DNA from: Shewanella gelidimarina
GTDB lineage: Bacteria > Pseudomonadota > Gammaproteobacteria > Enterobacterales > Shewanellaceae
Length of the DNA: 64,000 bases
Reading direction: 5' to 3'
Assembly (NCBI RefSeq): GCF_023283945.1
Contig: NZ_JAKIKW010000027.1
Coordinates: 1 to 64,000, forward strand
In this document: positions 30,756 to 40,103 of the stretch, piece by piece
Numbering within the stretch: the stretch's first letter is position 1
Layout of the letters: every line of letters starts with the position of its first letter
Program-made: the position numbers and the translations under genes
Notes under the pieces: generated by a model
What the model was told of the DNA's origin: nothing
Seen by the model: the letters and a program-made list of their open reading frames with translations, nothing else
The model's database searches: none

Positions 30756-32516
30756 ATGAACCCATATAACGCCCCATTAGCTGAGATGCGCTTTCTGCTA
30801 GAAAAAGTATTTAATGCCCCTAAAACATGGGCTTCTATGCCTGCAATGGCCGAATCTGTCGATATGGACACGGCGGCAGCGATTTTAGATGAAGCAGACA
30901 AAATCAGCCGTGAACTTATCCATCCTATTAACCGCAGCGGCGATGAGCAAGGTGTTCGTCACGAAGGTGATAAGGTGATCACACCTGATGGTTATAAAGC
31001 GGTATACAACCAGTATGCAGAAGGTGGCTGGGTGGGTTTATGTGGCGACCCAGAGCTTGGTGGCATGGGAATGCCTAAAATGCTCGGTGTGCTTGTTGAT
31101 GAAATGGCTTATAGCGCGTGTAATGCTTTTACCCTTTATGGTTCGTTAACCGCTGGTGCCGCATTGGCGATTCATGCGCATGGCACTGAAGCGATCAAAG
31201 AGCAGTACTTGCCGATGATGTACAGCGGAGAGTGGGCTGGGGCGATGGATATGACAGAGCCTCAGGCGGGTTCTGATCTGCGTAATATTCGCACCAAAGC
31301 CGTTCCCAACGAAGAGGGTAGTTATAACATCACTGGCAGCAAAATATTTATTACTGGTGGCGACCACGATCTCACTGACAATGTCATTCACTTAGTATTG
31401 GCTAAGTTGCCTAACACCAATGGTATTTCGCTGTTCTTAGTACCTAAAATAAAGGTTGATGCAGACAACAACCTGGGTGATGCCAATGGTGTTACCGTGG
31501 GGTCTATTGAACACAAAATGGGCCTTAAAGGCTCGGCAACTTGTGTGATGAATTTTGACGATGCTGAAGGTTATTTGATTGGTAAGCCAAACCGCGGATT
31601 AGTGTGCATGTTCACTATGATGAATTATGAGCGACTCGCCATTGGTATTCAAGGGCTGGGCACGTCACAAGCGGCTTACCAAATGGCGTCGGAATATGCA
31701 AAAGAGCGTGTTCAAGGTGTTGCTGCAGGCGGTTCACCTACGGGCGCGACGTGCGATCCCATCTTAGTGCATGGCGATGTCAGACGCATGCTCCTCACTG
31801 TCCGTACGTTAACGGAAGCTGGGCGAGCGTTATCTGTTTATACCGGGCAGCAATTAGATTTAGCGAAATTTTCTGATAACGCAGATGAAAAAGCGAAAGC
31901 GAGTCGCTATGTCGGCTTACTCACTCCAGTTTCAAAAGCATTTTTGAGCGATCGTGGATTAGATGCCGCGATTATGGCGCAACAAGTGTTTGGCGGTCAT
32001 GGTTATATTCGTGAAACGGGTATAGAGCAACTGGTACGTGATACCCGTATTGCACAGATTTATGAAGGTACCAATGGCATTCAAGCTATTGATTTCTTAG
32101 GGCGTAAAGTCACTGGTGATAATCTTAAAGCGTTAACCGAATTTGTTGCAGAACAGACTGCCAACATTAACCAGTTTGAGCATGTATCCAGCGCCGATAA
32201 AGCCAGTGTATTGGGCTTATTTGAGAAGCTATTAGTGATTGGTCGTGAAGTGAATGAGCATAAGCTTACCCAGCCAGCATTAATTAATGCGTGTGCAGTT
32301 GATTACCTCGATGCGTTTGGCTATAGCCTTTATGGTTATTTCTGGCTGGCGATGGCAGATGCAGCAAATGACCATGAAGACAATAACTTCAAGGTACAAA
32401 AGCAACATTTAAGCCGTTTCTATTTCGATAAATTGTTAGCAAAAGCAGATTATCATTTGTCTCAAGTTGCGACAGGCGACGCTTCAATAATGAATATTGA
32501 TGAATCACTTTTTTAA
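30756..32516 (+). CDS. Acyl-CoA dehydrogenase, long type with C-terminal extension
   Basis: This FAD enzyme catalyses the first step of beta-oxidation. It has 586 residues from the ATG at 30756; a TTG two codons earlier is less likely. Domain order is an N-terminal helical domain, a middle beta domain (MDMTEPQAGSDLRNIRTKA, KIFITGGDHD), a C-terminal helical domain with RIAQIYEGTNGIQAIDFLGRK carrying the catalytic Glu, and a final helical domain of about 120 residues typical of the 580-600-residue ACAD group. It stands alone between a fatty-acid type operator and a strong terminator. Confidence 0.93.
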   Translation: MNPYNAPLAEMRFLLEKVFNAPKTWASMPAMAESVDMDTAAAILDEADKISRELIHPINRSGDEQGVRHEGDKVITPDGYKAVYNQYAEGGWVGLCGDPELGGMGMPKMLGVLVDEMAYSACNAFTLYGSLTAGAALAIHAHGTEAIKEQYLPMMYSGEWAGAMDMTEPQAGSDLRNIRTKAVPNEEGSYNITGSKIFITGGDHDLTDNVIHLVLAKLPNTNGISLFLVPKIKVDADNNLGDANGVTVGSIEHKMGLKGSATCVMNFDDAEGYLIGKPNRGLVCMFTMMNYERLAIGIQGLGTSQAAYQMASEYAKERVQGVAAGGSPTGATCDPILVHGDVRRMLLTVRTLTEAGRALSVYTGQQLDLAKFSDNADEKAKASRYVGLLTPVSKAFLSDRGLDAAIMAQQVFGGHGYIRETGIEQLVRDTRIAQIYEGTNGIQAIDFLGRKVTGDNLKALTEFVAEQTANINQFEHVSSADKASVLGLFEKLLVIGREVNEHKLTQPALINACAVDYLDAFGYSLYGYFWLAMADAANDHEDNNFKVQKQHLSRFYFDKLLAKADYHLSQVATGDASIMNIDESLF

Positions 32517-32535
32517 CTAAAAAGCGCTAACAATC

Positions 32536-32571
32536 AAAAGGCGGATTAAGTTAACTTAATCCGCCTTTTTT
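32536..32571 (+). terminator. Terminator between the acyl-CoA dehydrogenase gene and dacB
   Basis: A 15-bp perfect stem (32536-32550 with 32555-32569) around AAGGCGGATTAAG has a TTAA loop and a following T-run. Its flanks allow it to serve the convergent dacB as well. Confidence 0.92.
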
Positions 32572-32590
32572 ATCTTTTAATACTGTGAAT

Positions 32591-33994
32591 CTAGTGCTTA
32601 GCGTTATTAACAAGCTGTTTTAAGATAGAGACATCATAAGTGGGGACATTGGCCTTAACAGGTATCGGACTGACGCCGTTTTGCAAAATCACAACAATAG
32701 ACGGCAAAGCATCATTTTGTTTTATAAACCCTGCAATATTCACCACGCCCAGCATAGAACCTGTTTTGGCCACTATCTGGCCTTTAAGGGGGGCTTGAGC
32801 GTAGCCATGACGATATTTAAGCGTGCCTGTGATACCTGCAACAGGAAGTGCATCAATGATGTATTTGTAGTGTTCGTTTTGTTGTATGAGTGCTAAAACC
32901 TGAGCTAACTGGTTGGCGCTGAGTAAGTTATAGCGAGATAAGCCTGAACCATCAACAATATTGGCACTGCTTAAGTCAACACCTTGCTCAGATAATATCT
33001 GAGTCATTGCAGCGCTACCGTTGGCAAATGTTCCAGAGGATCCAAATAGATACAGCCCCATGCGTTTTAAGAGGCTGTCTGCGATTAAGTTATCAGACTT
33101 TAATAGCATGGTTGTTATTAAACTAGATAAGGGCTCTGATTGATGCTGAGCGACTAACAGAGCATTACCTGCGCGTTGCTGAGTTAAGGTAATACTGCCG
33201 TTAACACTCATGCCATTGTGTTTAATGATTTGAGTCAGTTTATCTATTGCGTATAGACCAGGGTCTGTGATGGCGACAGATAACTTCAAGGCTTTATTTC
33301 CTGGATAGCAACCGTCTAAGCGATATTGGTTTTTCTCAAATCTTGCCAGCGTTAAATTGCAAATCGCTCGCTGACCACTTTTATCAAATGTAGCGCGGCT
33401 TTCAATTACTACAGGTTCACTTTCTAACAGTTCAACCATACCAGCATTGTCTGCCAGTCTTGGCTTAAACTGAGCTTGTATACAATTTCTATTGAGTACA
33501 TAACTTGATACCGGTGCGGCGTAACAGATCCCTAAATCGTCCCATACTCGGCCCGGAGCATGTTGGATCTCGTATTGTTCACCGACAAGATAAAGGTTAC
33601 CGGTAATGTGCTTTAAACCTTGTTGTTTAAGTTGGTTCAACAACGCTTGAATATCTTCAGTTGTCAGAGTGGGATCACCGGTAAAAGAGAGATAGACATC
33701 GCCTTCAATTTGGCCATCTTGGATAGGGTTATCGGCGTATAGATCAGTGTGGTACCGAAAGTCCTTACCGAGTGCCGCAGTAGCGGACACTGCTGTGAGT
33801 AGTTTCATCGTGCTTGCCGGGATAAATAATTTATCCGCATTTTGACGCTGGGTTACGCCACTTGGATTAGTCGCGATAACGGTTAATGCTGTGAGTGTGG
33901 TGCGCGGTGGGGATACAAGCTTGAGTTCTGCGGTGACTCCTATGCCTGGGAGGGTCATCAAGAGCGCTGCAGAAATGATATGCCGAAGTATCAA
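32591..33994 (-). CDS. dacB: D-alanyl-D-alanine carboxypeptidase/endopeptidase (PBP4)
   Basis: This periplasmic S13 serine peptidase trims peptidoglycan. The active site is complete: SxxK in PASTMKLL, SxN in LKSDNLIAD, and KTG in IVAKTGSMLG. An N-terminal signal sequence covers HIISAALLMTLPGIGVTAE. The frame is open from a TTG at 34018. I prefer the TTG at 33994 because AAGGA lies 7 bases before it and the product starts with a short basic n-region, giving 467 residues. No ATG precedes the signal peptide core. The two SxxK-SxN blocks are far apart (about 260 residues), as is usual for PBP4 with its inserted domains. Confidence 0.93.
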   Translation of the reverse strand: MILRHIISAALLMTLPGIGVTAELKLVSPPRTTLTALTVIATNPSGVTQRQNADKLFIPASTMKLLTAVSATAALGKDFRYHTDLYADNPIQDGQIEGDVYLSFTGDPTLTTEDIQALLNQLKQQGLKHITGNLYLVGEQYEIQHAPGRVWDDLGICYAAPVSSYVLNRNCIQAQFKPRLADNAGMVELLESEPVVIESRATFDKSGQRAICNLTLARFEKNQYRLDGCYPGNKALKLSVAITDPGLYAIDKLTQIIKHNGMSVNGSITLTQQRAGNALLVAQHQSEPLSSLITTMLLKSDNLIADSLLKRMGLYLFGSSGTFANGSAAMTQILSEQGVDLSSANIVDGSGLSRYNLLSANQLAQVLALIQQNEHYKYIIDALPVAGITGTLKYRHGYAQAPLKGQIVAKTGSMLGVVNIAGFIKQNDALPSIVVILQNGVSPIPVKANVPTYDVSILKQLVNNAKH

Positions 33995-34024
33995 TGTACT
34001 GTCCTTTATAAGAAACAAAGCGGA

Positions 34025-34201
34025 TTACTCAGGTTTGTCGCCGTCATCATGGCTCATTAAATGATACAGTTTGAGTGTGACAAACAACACCAATCCAAAA
34101 AATAGCGGGAACATCAGTAACCCTAACTGCGCTTTAAAATGAAAGATAGCCCATGCGCCTAACAAAACACCTATCAAGGTTAATAATGATTTAAAATTCA
34201 T
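34025..34201 (-). CDS. Small two-helix membrane protein
   Basis: The product has 58 residues from the ATG at 34201 (AGAGA ribosome-like site). Two hydrophobic helices (about 4-19 and 26-44) are followed by an acidic tail (HDDGDKPE). I do not recognise the family. It ends just before dacB on the same strand and probably shares its transcript. Confidence 0.65.
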   Translation of the reverse strand: MNFKSLLTLIGVLLGAWAIFHFKAQLGLLMFPLFFGLVLFVTLKLYHLMSHDDGDKPE

Positions 34202-34463
34202 CGCGATCTCTGCTGTGAAATAAATGAATAGTGATGATAACAAACGACGCTTAGCTAAGCTGTGATCATTGTGTAAATCACCGACAGCTTGGCGAATAAA
34301 AGCACAGAGATAACATTGATATGTAGACGTTGTTTGTCTAATTATTTACCGAATAGTGACACTTAGTGCTGTTTTATGCACTCAAGAGGGCTAAACAGTA
34401 GAAATGACTTGCCGAGAGCGTGTTAAATCGGTAATTTCTATGCCCTTATCTAGGAGGATCTTG

Positions 34464-34796
34464 ATGCCACATATTAAAGTGTATGGAATGCCAGAAAGCG
34501 TCGTTGCTAACTTAAGTGACCAGCTGATTGAGGTTCTAGCTGAAATTTGTCAGGCAAATGCAGAATCATTCATTATCGATTGTATTAGTAGTCAGAGTTA
34601 TAGACGCGGACAATGCGTCAACGATACAGCGCAAGTCGAAGTGCTATGGTTCCCTAAAGATCCCGAAACACACCATCGTGCAGAAAAGGTGATCCGTGAA
34701 GCCGTTATACGTGCCTATCCTGGACTTAAACATACCATTGTTATGTTTAGAGAGTTAACACCTAGCACCTATTATAAAGATGGTACGCATTATTAA
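34464..34796 (+). CDS. DUF1904 protein
   Basis: The 110-residue protein starts at the ATG at 34464, which has a perfect AGGAGG site; the open frame upstream is not used. MPHIKVYGMPESVVANLSDQL and the C-terminal HTIVMFRELTPSTYYKDGTHY are DUF1904 signatures. The fold resembles small tautomerase-like proteins, but the function is unknown. Its stop lies 10 bases before the pssA start, and the pssA ribosome site lies inside its final codons. Confidence 0.88.
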   Translation: MPHIKVYGMPESVVANLSDQLIEVLAEICQANAESFIIDCISSQSYRRGQCVNDTAQVEVLWFPKDPETHHRAEKVIREAVIRAYPGLKHTIVMFRELTPSTYYKDGTHY

Positions 34797-34806
34797 GGAG
34801 AGAGCC

Positions 34807-36120
34807 TTGCTGAGTAAGCTAGGTGGTATACCGCTACAGTCTGATTCACTGCAATGGTTATTAACACCAAAAGCGTTGAAAACAGAGCTGCTTAAGCGGA
34901 TCGAAAATGCGACACATTCTGTCTATATCGCAGCCCTTTATCTTGAAGATGATGAAGCGGGCAGAGAAGTACTGCAAGCGTTAATGGATGCAAAGCAAAA
35001 TAATCCAGCACTCGATATCAAAGTCTTAGTCGATTTTCATCGAGCAAGGCGTGGGCTTATTGGTCACAAAGGCGACAGCGGTAATTATTTGATGTACCGC
35101 AAGGTCATCGAAGCTGCAGAGCATCCGATTGAGATCTTGGGTGTGCCGGTAAAATCTCGAGAATTTATGGGTGTGTTACACCTAAAAGGCTTCATTGTTG
35201 ATGATGCGGTGATCTTTAGTGGCGCTAGCATTAACAATATCTATCTCCATCAAGAGGAGAAGTATCGATTCGATCGCTACCATGTCATCGAATCCGCTGA
35301 GCTTGCCCGCAGTATGCGAGACATGATCCAAACTTACTTAGTTGATGATGTTGCGGTGAGCTCTTTGACTCAACCAAAAGAGTTAGAGCATCTGCCGACT
35401 AAAACGGAAGTGAGCAGTTTAAAGCACCGTTTGTCTAAAGCTGAATACACATTCAATTCAACAAAAATAGGCAACCGTGTCACGCCACTTGTAGGGCTGG
35501 GCCGTAAAAAGAACATTTTAAACAAAGTTATTGTGGCGATGGTGGAAGAATCAGCAGATGCATTGTTTATCTGTACTCCCTACTTTAATCCGCCTTATAT
35601 CTTAGTGCGTGCCTTGGCGAAGCATTTAAGACAAGGCAAGAAAATCGATATTGTTGTCGGAGATAAAACAGCTAACGATTTTTATATTCCACCAGAAGAG
35701 GCATTCTCGACTATTGGTGCACTGCCGTATATGTACGAACAGTCACTGCGAAAGTTTGCTAAGCGTCAGCAGTGGGCAATCGATAATGGTCAGTTAAATA
35801 TTCACTTATGGAAAGATGGTCGTAATAGTTTTCATCTTAAAGGGATCAGCGCTGATAGCAAACGTCATTTAATCACTGGCAGTAATCTTAATCCTCGCGC
35901 CTGGGCACTTGATTTAGAGAATGGATTGTTACTGCAAGATGATAACGAAAGCTGGAAAGAGCAGTTCGAAGCGGAACAAACTCATATTTTGCAGCATACA
36001 GAGCGACTGTACCACTATAGTCAAATCGAGACGCTGCATAATTATCCCGAACCTGTTCGTAAAATTATGACGCGGATTAAACGCTTACGCGCTGATTTTT
36101 TATTACGCCGTATACTATAG
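34807..36120 (+). CDS. pssA: CDP-diacylglycerol-serine O-phosphatidyltransferase
   Basis: This enzyme makes phosphatidylserine, the precursor of phosphatidylethanolamine. It belongs to the phospholipase D superfamily with two HKD motifs: H125-x-K127-x4-D132 in GVLHLKGFIVDD, and the second in FHLKGISADSKRHLITGSNLNPRA. It has 437 residues from a TTG start at 34807: AAGGAGAG precedes it and MLSKL matches the E. coli start MLSKF. An ATG nine codons upstream lies inside the preceding gene. The neighbouring DTW gene is also a pssA neighbour in E. coli. Confidence 0.94.
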   Translation: MLSKLGGIPLQSDSLQWLLTPKALKTELLKRIENATHSVYIAALYLEDDEAGREVLQALMDAKQNNPALDIKVLVDFHRARRGLIGHKGDSGNYLMYRKVIEAAEHPIEILGVPVKSREFMGVLHLKGFIVDDAVIFSGASINNIYLHQEEKYRFDRYHVIESAELARSMRDMIQTYLVDDVAVSSLTQPKELEHLPTKTEVSSLKHRLSKAEYTFNSTKIGNRVTPLVGLGRKKNILNKVIVAMVEESADALFICTPYFNPPYILVRALAKHLRQGKKIDIVVGDKTANDFYIPPEEAFSTIGALPYMYEQSLRKFAKRQQWAIDNGQLNIHLWKDGRNSFHLKGISADSKRHLITGSNLNPRAWALDLENGLLLQDDNESWKEQFEAEQTHILQHTERLYHYSQIETLHNYPEPVRKIMTRIKRLRADFLLRRIL

Positions 36121-36154
36121 TTATTGAACGATAGTGAGCAACCGACGACCAATG

Positions 36155-36180
36155 AGCCTGCTGATTAAGTAGGCTTTTTT
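36155..36180 (+). terminator. Terminator of pssA
   Basis: AGCCTGC pairs with GTAGGCT (one G-T wobble) around a 7-base loop and is followed by T6. It lies 35 bases after the pssA stop. Confidence 0.8.
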
Positions 36181-36206
36181 ATTTCCTATAGAGGCTCAAC
36201 CGTAGC

Positions 36207-36959
36207 ATGCATTTGCCAGATCACGCTGTTCATCGTTTATACCAATACCGTAAAGCCATATCATCTAAGCCGTTTACGGCCCGCGGCAAAAATGTTGTCC
36301 GCTGTGAACGTTGTTTATTAGCCAAAAGGTATTGCACCTGTGCCTATCGCAAATTGGTTAATACGCAGCTAGCCTTTATGCTGATCATGTATGACGATGA
36401 AGTCCTTAAGCCCAGTAATAGTGGCCGTCTCATTGCCGATGTTGTGCCAGATACTCATGCCTATATCTGGTCCAGAAATGAACCTAACCGTAAGATGTTA
36501 TCGATAATTGCAGACTCAAAATACCAAGCCTATGTGGTTTTCCCTTCAGAGTACGCGGTTGAAAATCAGCAGATCGTAGCTCAGGTGGATCAAACGGAAT
36601 TAGCTGACGGTAAAACACCCTTGCTGATCGTACTGGATGGTAGTTGGCGAGAAGCGATTAAAATGTTCAGGAAAAGTCCCTATTTACATGGATTACCTAT
36701 GTTGTCTTTCTCTCCAAAAGCAGCAGCATCTTATGCACTTAGAAAAGGTAGCCGCGACTTTCAACTGGGCACTGCCGAAGTGGCTTCATTGGCTATTGCC
36801 GCAGCAGGTGAACCCCTAAATGCTAGCGTATTGGAAACTTGGTTTAGCTATTTTGTAGAGTCCTCTTTGCATGGCCGTAGCCGCAATAAACGTGATGAAC
36901 TCGGACTATTGAGTCAATTGAAACAAGAATATTTAGCGGCTAGGAAACAAATCGAATAG
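36207..36959 (+). CDS. tapT: DTW-domain tRNA-uridine aminocarboxypropyltransferase
   Basis: This DTW-family enzyme modifies uridine in the tRNA variable loop (acp3U47) using SAM. The 250-residue protein has an N-terminal cysteine cluster (C33, C36, C43, C45 in RCERCLLAKRYCTC) that probably binds zinc, and the domain signature as DGSWREA (D-x-S-W form) near residue 149. KGSRDFQLGTAEVASLAI is the conserved C-terminal block. The E. coli homologue YfiP/TapT is also encoded close to pssA, which supports the name. Confidence 0.88.
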   Translation: MHLPDHAVHRLYQYRKAISSKPFTARGKNVVRCERCLLAKRYCTCAYRKLVNTQLAFMLIMYDDEVLKPSNSGRLIADVVPDTHAYIWSRNEPNRKMLSIIADSKYQAYVVFPSEYAVENQQIVAQVDQTELADGKTPLLIVLDGSWREAIKMFRKSPYLHGLPMLSFSPKAAASYALRKGSRDFQLGTAEVASLAIAAAGEPLNASVLETWFSYFVESSLHGRSRNKRDELGLLSQLKQEYLAARKQIE

Positions 36960-37203
36960 TTGCTGCGGTGACTCGATTCAGTTTTGTAGGCCCAAGCTAG
37001 AGCAGGTTATATTGCTGACAAAGTGTTAGAAGTAGATCGAAGCTGTTGCTAACGGTAAACAGCGAGCTGGACATTTAACTAAAAACTTAACTAAGAACAG
37101 AACTCTGAAAACAGTGACTAGGATTCATCCGTAAGCGAGTTGCAATTAAATGGAGATCCGTTAACCTTAAATGAAGCCCAATAGACAGGAGGCCTTACTC
37201 AGT

Positions 37204-37446
37204 ATGAATACACCTTATTACCAGCCGAGCTATGGCTTAAAAGGGCATAACGTAAAAGCTTATTGCTTTACTTTAATGCTGTCGATTTTTGGTTTACTTT
37301 TCACCGTTCTCAATGCGCCTAGTGACCATGAGTCCATCTTGGCTAAAAGTCGCTACAGTGCTGGATTAGTCTGCCAAGTTAAAGGTTGGGAGTTTTGTGC
37401 TACATGGGCAAATTCTGTCCGCAGTCCAGGGAGTCGCATTGCATAG
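37204..37446 (+). CDS. Small single-pass membrane protein of unknown function
   Basis: The product has 80 residues from the ATG at 37204, which has GGAGG 13-17 bases upstream; an ATG at 37171 is possible but has no ribosome site. One hydrophobic helix (about 20-40, FTLMLSIFGLLFTVLNA) is followed by a tail with two cysteines (VCQVKGWEFCATW) that would face the periplasm and could pair. I know no family for it. It is convergent with the response regulator gene. Confidence 0.5.
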   Translation: MNTPYYQPSYGLKGHNVKAYCFTLMLSIFGLLFTVLNAPSDHESILAKSRYSAGLVCQVKGWEFCATWANSVRSPGSRIA

Positions 37447-37499
37447 CTAAGGGGTGATCTCTCACGCAAGGATAACTGTTAACTTTGATTTTTGAGGCT

Positions 37500-38099
37500 C
37501 TAATCAATATTTTTCCCCATTAAAAATGCCAGTTCCGCGACATTGCTGACCTGCATTTTTTGCATGACTTTTTGGCGATGTAACTCTAGAGTACGTTGGG
37601 CAACGTTAAGTTCAGCAGCAATGACTTTATTCAGTTTTCCTTCCAACACCTTTTCCATCACTTCTTGTTCTCGTGGAGTTAGTGTTGCGAGCTTATTAGC
37701 TAACGCTTGCCGTGTCGCTTTACGGAGCATGTTTTGTTCCGTCTGTGCGCTCGCTTGTTCGAGCAGTAACACCAGCTTGTCACCGTCAACCGGTTTTTCT
37801 AAAAAATCGAGCGCGCCTTTTTGAATGGCTTGTACTGCCATAGCAATATTGCCGTGACCGCTTAACATAATAACGGTAATAGGACTGCCGGCCTTTGTCA
37901 TATGATTCAATAACGCGCTGCCATCCATTCCTGGCATTTGTACATCTAAAATCGCGATAGCGCTTTGTTGCAGATCGACTGTTTGCAGAAAACTATCTGC
38001 TGATAAAAAACCTTTTGGTTGATAACCCAGCCCGGTTAGCATCCAGGTTAATGAATCCAATACAGCCTGATCGTCGTCGACAAGGTACAGGTTATTCAC
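37500..38099 (-). CDS. FixJ/TtrR-like response regulator
   Basis: The 199-residue regulator has an N-terminal receiver domain (acidic pair VDDD, phospho-acceptor Asp in ILDVQMPG, Lys in EKPVDGD) and a C-terminal LuxR-type helix-turn-helix (LTPREQEVMEKVLEGKLNKVIAAELNVAQRTLELHRQKVMQKM). It starts at a GTG at 38099 with AAGGAGG upstream and overlaps the sensor kinase gene by 8 bases, so the pair is translated together. The layout matches TtrR/ThsR regulators that answer tetrathionate or thiosulfate, but the signal here is unknown. The palindrome TTGCGG-N4-CCGCAA found in two nearby promoters is its likely binding site (inference). Confidence 0.9.
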   Translation of the reverse strand: MNNLYLVDDDQAVLDSLTWMLTGLGYQPKGFLSADSFLQTVDLQQSAIAILDVQMPGMDGSALLNHMTKAGSPITVIMLSGHGNIAMAVQAIQKGALDFLEKPVDGDKLVLLLEQASAQTEQNMLRKATRQALANKLATLTPREQEVMEKVLEGKLNKVIAAELNVAQRTLELHRQKVMQKMQVSNVAELAFLMGKNID

Positions 38100-39873
38100 T
38101 AGAAGCCTCCTTCGTGGGTAAGATTATCGTTATGGTTAAACCAGACGCTCTATTATCTGTCTCTTTATCAGTATTATTGTGTGCTTTAATCTCGCCATGG
38201 TGCTCTTCAATGATGCGCTTACAGATTATCATGCCAAGGCCTAAGCCATTTTCTTTTGATGTCTCAAAGGGGAAGAACAAACGTTCTAAGGCGCTCTCTG
38301 TGAGCCCGCTGCCCTTATCTTTGAAATCAATTTGTGCATACTGCTCGTTTTTAGTCAGTGAAATAACCAATTGGGGTGAACTGACACCTTCCATTGCGTC
38401 CAATGCATTGCGGATAATATTAACAAAAACTTGCTGTAGCAGACTCGGATCGGCATTGAGAGAGACTTGCTCTGCATTTAACTCTGGAACAATCTGCATC
38501 CTGCCAAACTCTGCAGCCATTAAGCTTAAAGTTTCATCCAAGATCTGATTGAGACTGCAATGGTTCATGACACTGGGCTGTTGGCAGAAATGCCTAAATC
38601 GTTTAATGGTCGATTGCGCTCGATCGACCTGCTGTATCGCCTTTGTCATCGCTTCTTTTAAATCGACTTGTTCATCGGATAAACGATAAATACAGCCCTG
38701 TGTTAAATAGCGGATCCCCGCTAAGGGTTGGGTTAACTCATGGGCGATACCTGATGCCATCTCTCCGGTTAACAGTACTCGCTGAGCCTTGTAGAATTGT
38801 TTTGTCTGTTCTAATAGCGCTTTTTGGGTTTGAGTATGCAGCTGAGTTTCAGCTTGTAGATCTTGGGTGCGTAAAACCACCAGACGTTTTACCCGCAAAT
38901 GGTGGATATAACCCAACAAAAGTAAAATGGCTGCAAAACATGCCCAGGGTAGTGCGCTTTTAAATATCGAGGTCCAGTTGGTGACAAATGGCCATCGCTG
39001 TAACTGTTTTAATAATTTAAACACCTCACTATCATTGACGGTCGCTGACCATGAATCATAACGGCCTTGAATTGCCGCGGAGTCTTCGGCATGGATCGAT
39101 AGTAAGGAGCGAATGACATTGGTTGCTAAGCGGTGATCTGTTTTACCCAATTTTGAAAAAGAGTAGTAAGGATACAGCTCGCTTGAGCGTTGGCAGTTAA
39201 AACCAGAGGTTTGCTTAGGTAGAACAACATGTAAGCTATCGGGATCTATCTCACCGTTACTGATAGCGTTCTCAAGGACGCAGGTCGGTAAAATGGCGAT
39301 ATCGGCTTCGCCGTTAACAACTAATTTAAGTAATTTTTTCTGTGGGAACCCAACAAACTTAAGTTGCTTAAAGTCACTGAAAGGGTTGAGGCCGTTATGG
39401 GCCATCTCTCCGGCAAAAATTTGAAAGCCACCAAACGCTTGTTTATCACTTGAGACTGCATTCAGCTGTTTTAAATCGTTAAAGCTAGTGACCTCTAGGT
39501 TCGAACGAGTAATTAATGCCGAGCCAACGGAGTAGTTTGGATCTTTGTTACCTAAAGGAATGAGTGTCAGTATGCTACTACTGCCAAAATCCTTCTTGTA
39601 GCTCACCCCTGTTAAGGCATTGGTGATTAAGAAATCTAACTTGCCTTCGGCAACGCTACGATCAAGTTGACTGGGCGTTAAGGCCATCAGTTTAAAGGAC
39701 TTATTGAGGTCTTGTTCTAACTTATCTATCGTTGGCTGCCAACGTTGCTTGACCTTATCAGGATGCGTGAAGGTCAATACACCGACACGAACCGGTTCGG
39801 TATTATCGGCGTAGCTACAATATGAAAGCACGATAGTACTTAAGATGATGAGTTTGCGAAGCTTGGCTATCAT
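38092..39873 (-). CDS. Sensor histidine kinase with PhnD-like periplasmic domain (TtrS/ThsS-like)
   Basis: The kinase has 593 residues. An N-terminal signal or anchor (about 7-22) is followed by a periplasmic PhnD-type solute-binding domain (about 25-290; VRVGVLTF, KLDFLITNA, GEADIAILPTCVLE). A membrane helix lies at about 302-326, then a short coiled linker, an H-box with H378 in GIAHELTQPLAG, and an HATPase domain (NIIRNALDAM, DKGSGL, GLGLGM). Two periplasmic cysteines, C198 and C227, could form a redox-sensitive pair. The same domain order occurs in tetrathionate sensor TtrS and thiosulfate sensor ThsS. No tetrathionate or thiosulfate reductase gene is nearby; the neighbours are an ApbE gene, an FMN lipoprotein gene and a porin gene. 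Confidence 0.92.
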   Translation of the reverse strand: MIAKLRKLIILSTIVLSYCSYADNTEPVRVGVLTFTHPDKVKQRWQPTIDKLEQDLNKSFKLMALTPSQLDRSVAEGKLDFLITNALTGVSYKKDFGSSSILTLIPLGNKDPNYSVGSALITRSNLEVTSFNDLKQLNAVSSDKQAFGGFQIFAGEMAHNGLNPFSDFKQLKFVGFPQKKLLKLVVNGEADIAILPTCVLENAISNGEIDPDSLHVVLPKQTSGFNCQRSSELYPYYSFSKLGKTDHRLATNVIRSLLSIHAEDSAAIQGRYDSWSATVNDSEVFKLLKQLQRWPFVTNWTSIFKSALPWACFAAILLLLGYIHHLRVKRLVVLRTQDLQAETQLHTQTQKALLEQTKQFYKAQRVLLTGEMASGIAHELTQPLAGIRYLTQGCIYRLSDEQVDLKEAMTKAIQQVDRAQSTIKRFRHFCQQPSVMNHCSLNQILDETLSLMAAEFGRMQIVPELNAEQVSLNADPSLLQQVFVNIIRNALDAMEGVSSPQLVISLTKNEQYAQIDFKDKGSGLTESALERLFFPFETSKENGLGLGMIICKRIIEEHHGEIKAHNNTDKETDNRASGLTITIILPTKEASSE

Positions 39874-39975
39874 TATTTAGTTCAACAAAGAGACACCTGA
39901 GTATTATGACGCCATTATCATAAAATGTACTTATAAACAGCGACACGAAGAGAAATAAATCACAGTCTCCTCTAT

Positions 39976-39993
39976 ATTGCGGAAAACCACTAC
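39976..39993. promoter_or_regulatory. Imperfect copy of the TTGCGG palindrome upstream of the sensor kinase
   Basis: TTGCGGAAAACCACTA (39977-39992) matches 14 of 16 bases of the reverse complement of the perfect palindrome at 41392-41409. It lies about 105 bases before the kinase start in the 230-base gap after apbE. It suggests autoregulation of the two-component operon. A TTATTT-like -10 lies at roughly the right distance on the minus strand, but weakly. Confidence 0.55.
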
Positions 39994-40103
39994 AGCATTC
40001 CTAAAAAATCTCATTTATAATAAATGAGCGGTGTGCCTTTATTTTAATAAACGTCACCGCCTAAAGTTAGATGGTAGTAAATTATTATTTGGTTAACGTT
40101 AGT

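Noticed and set aside
37500-39873. Naming the two-component pair ttrSR or thsSR
   Set aside because: Domain order matches, but no tetrathionate or thiosulfate reductase is nearby, so the ligand cannot be assigned.
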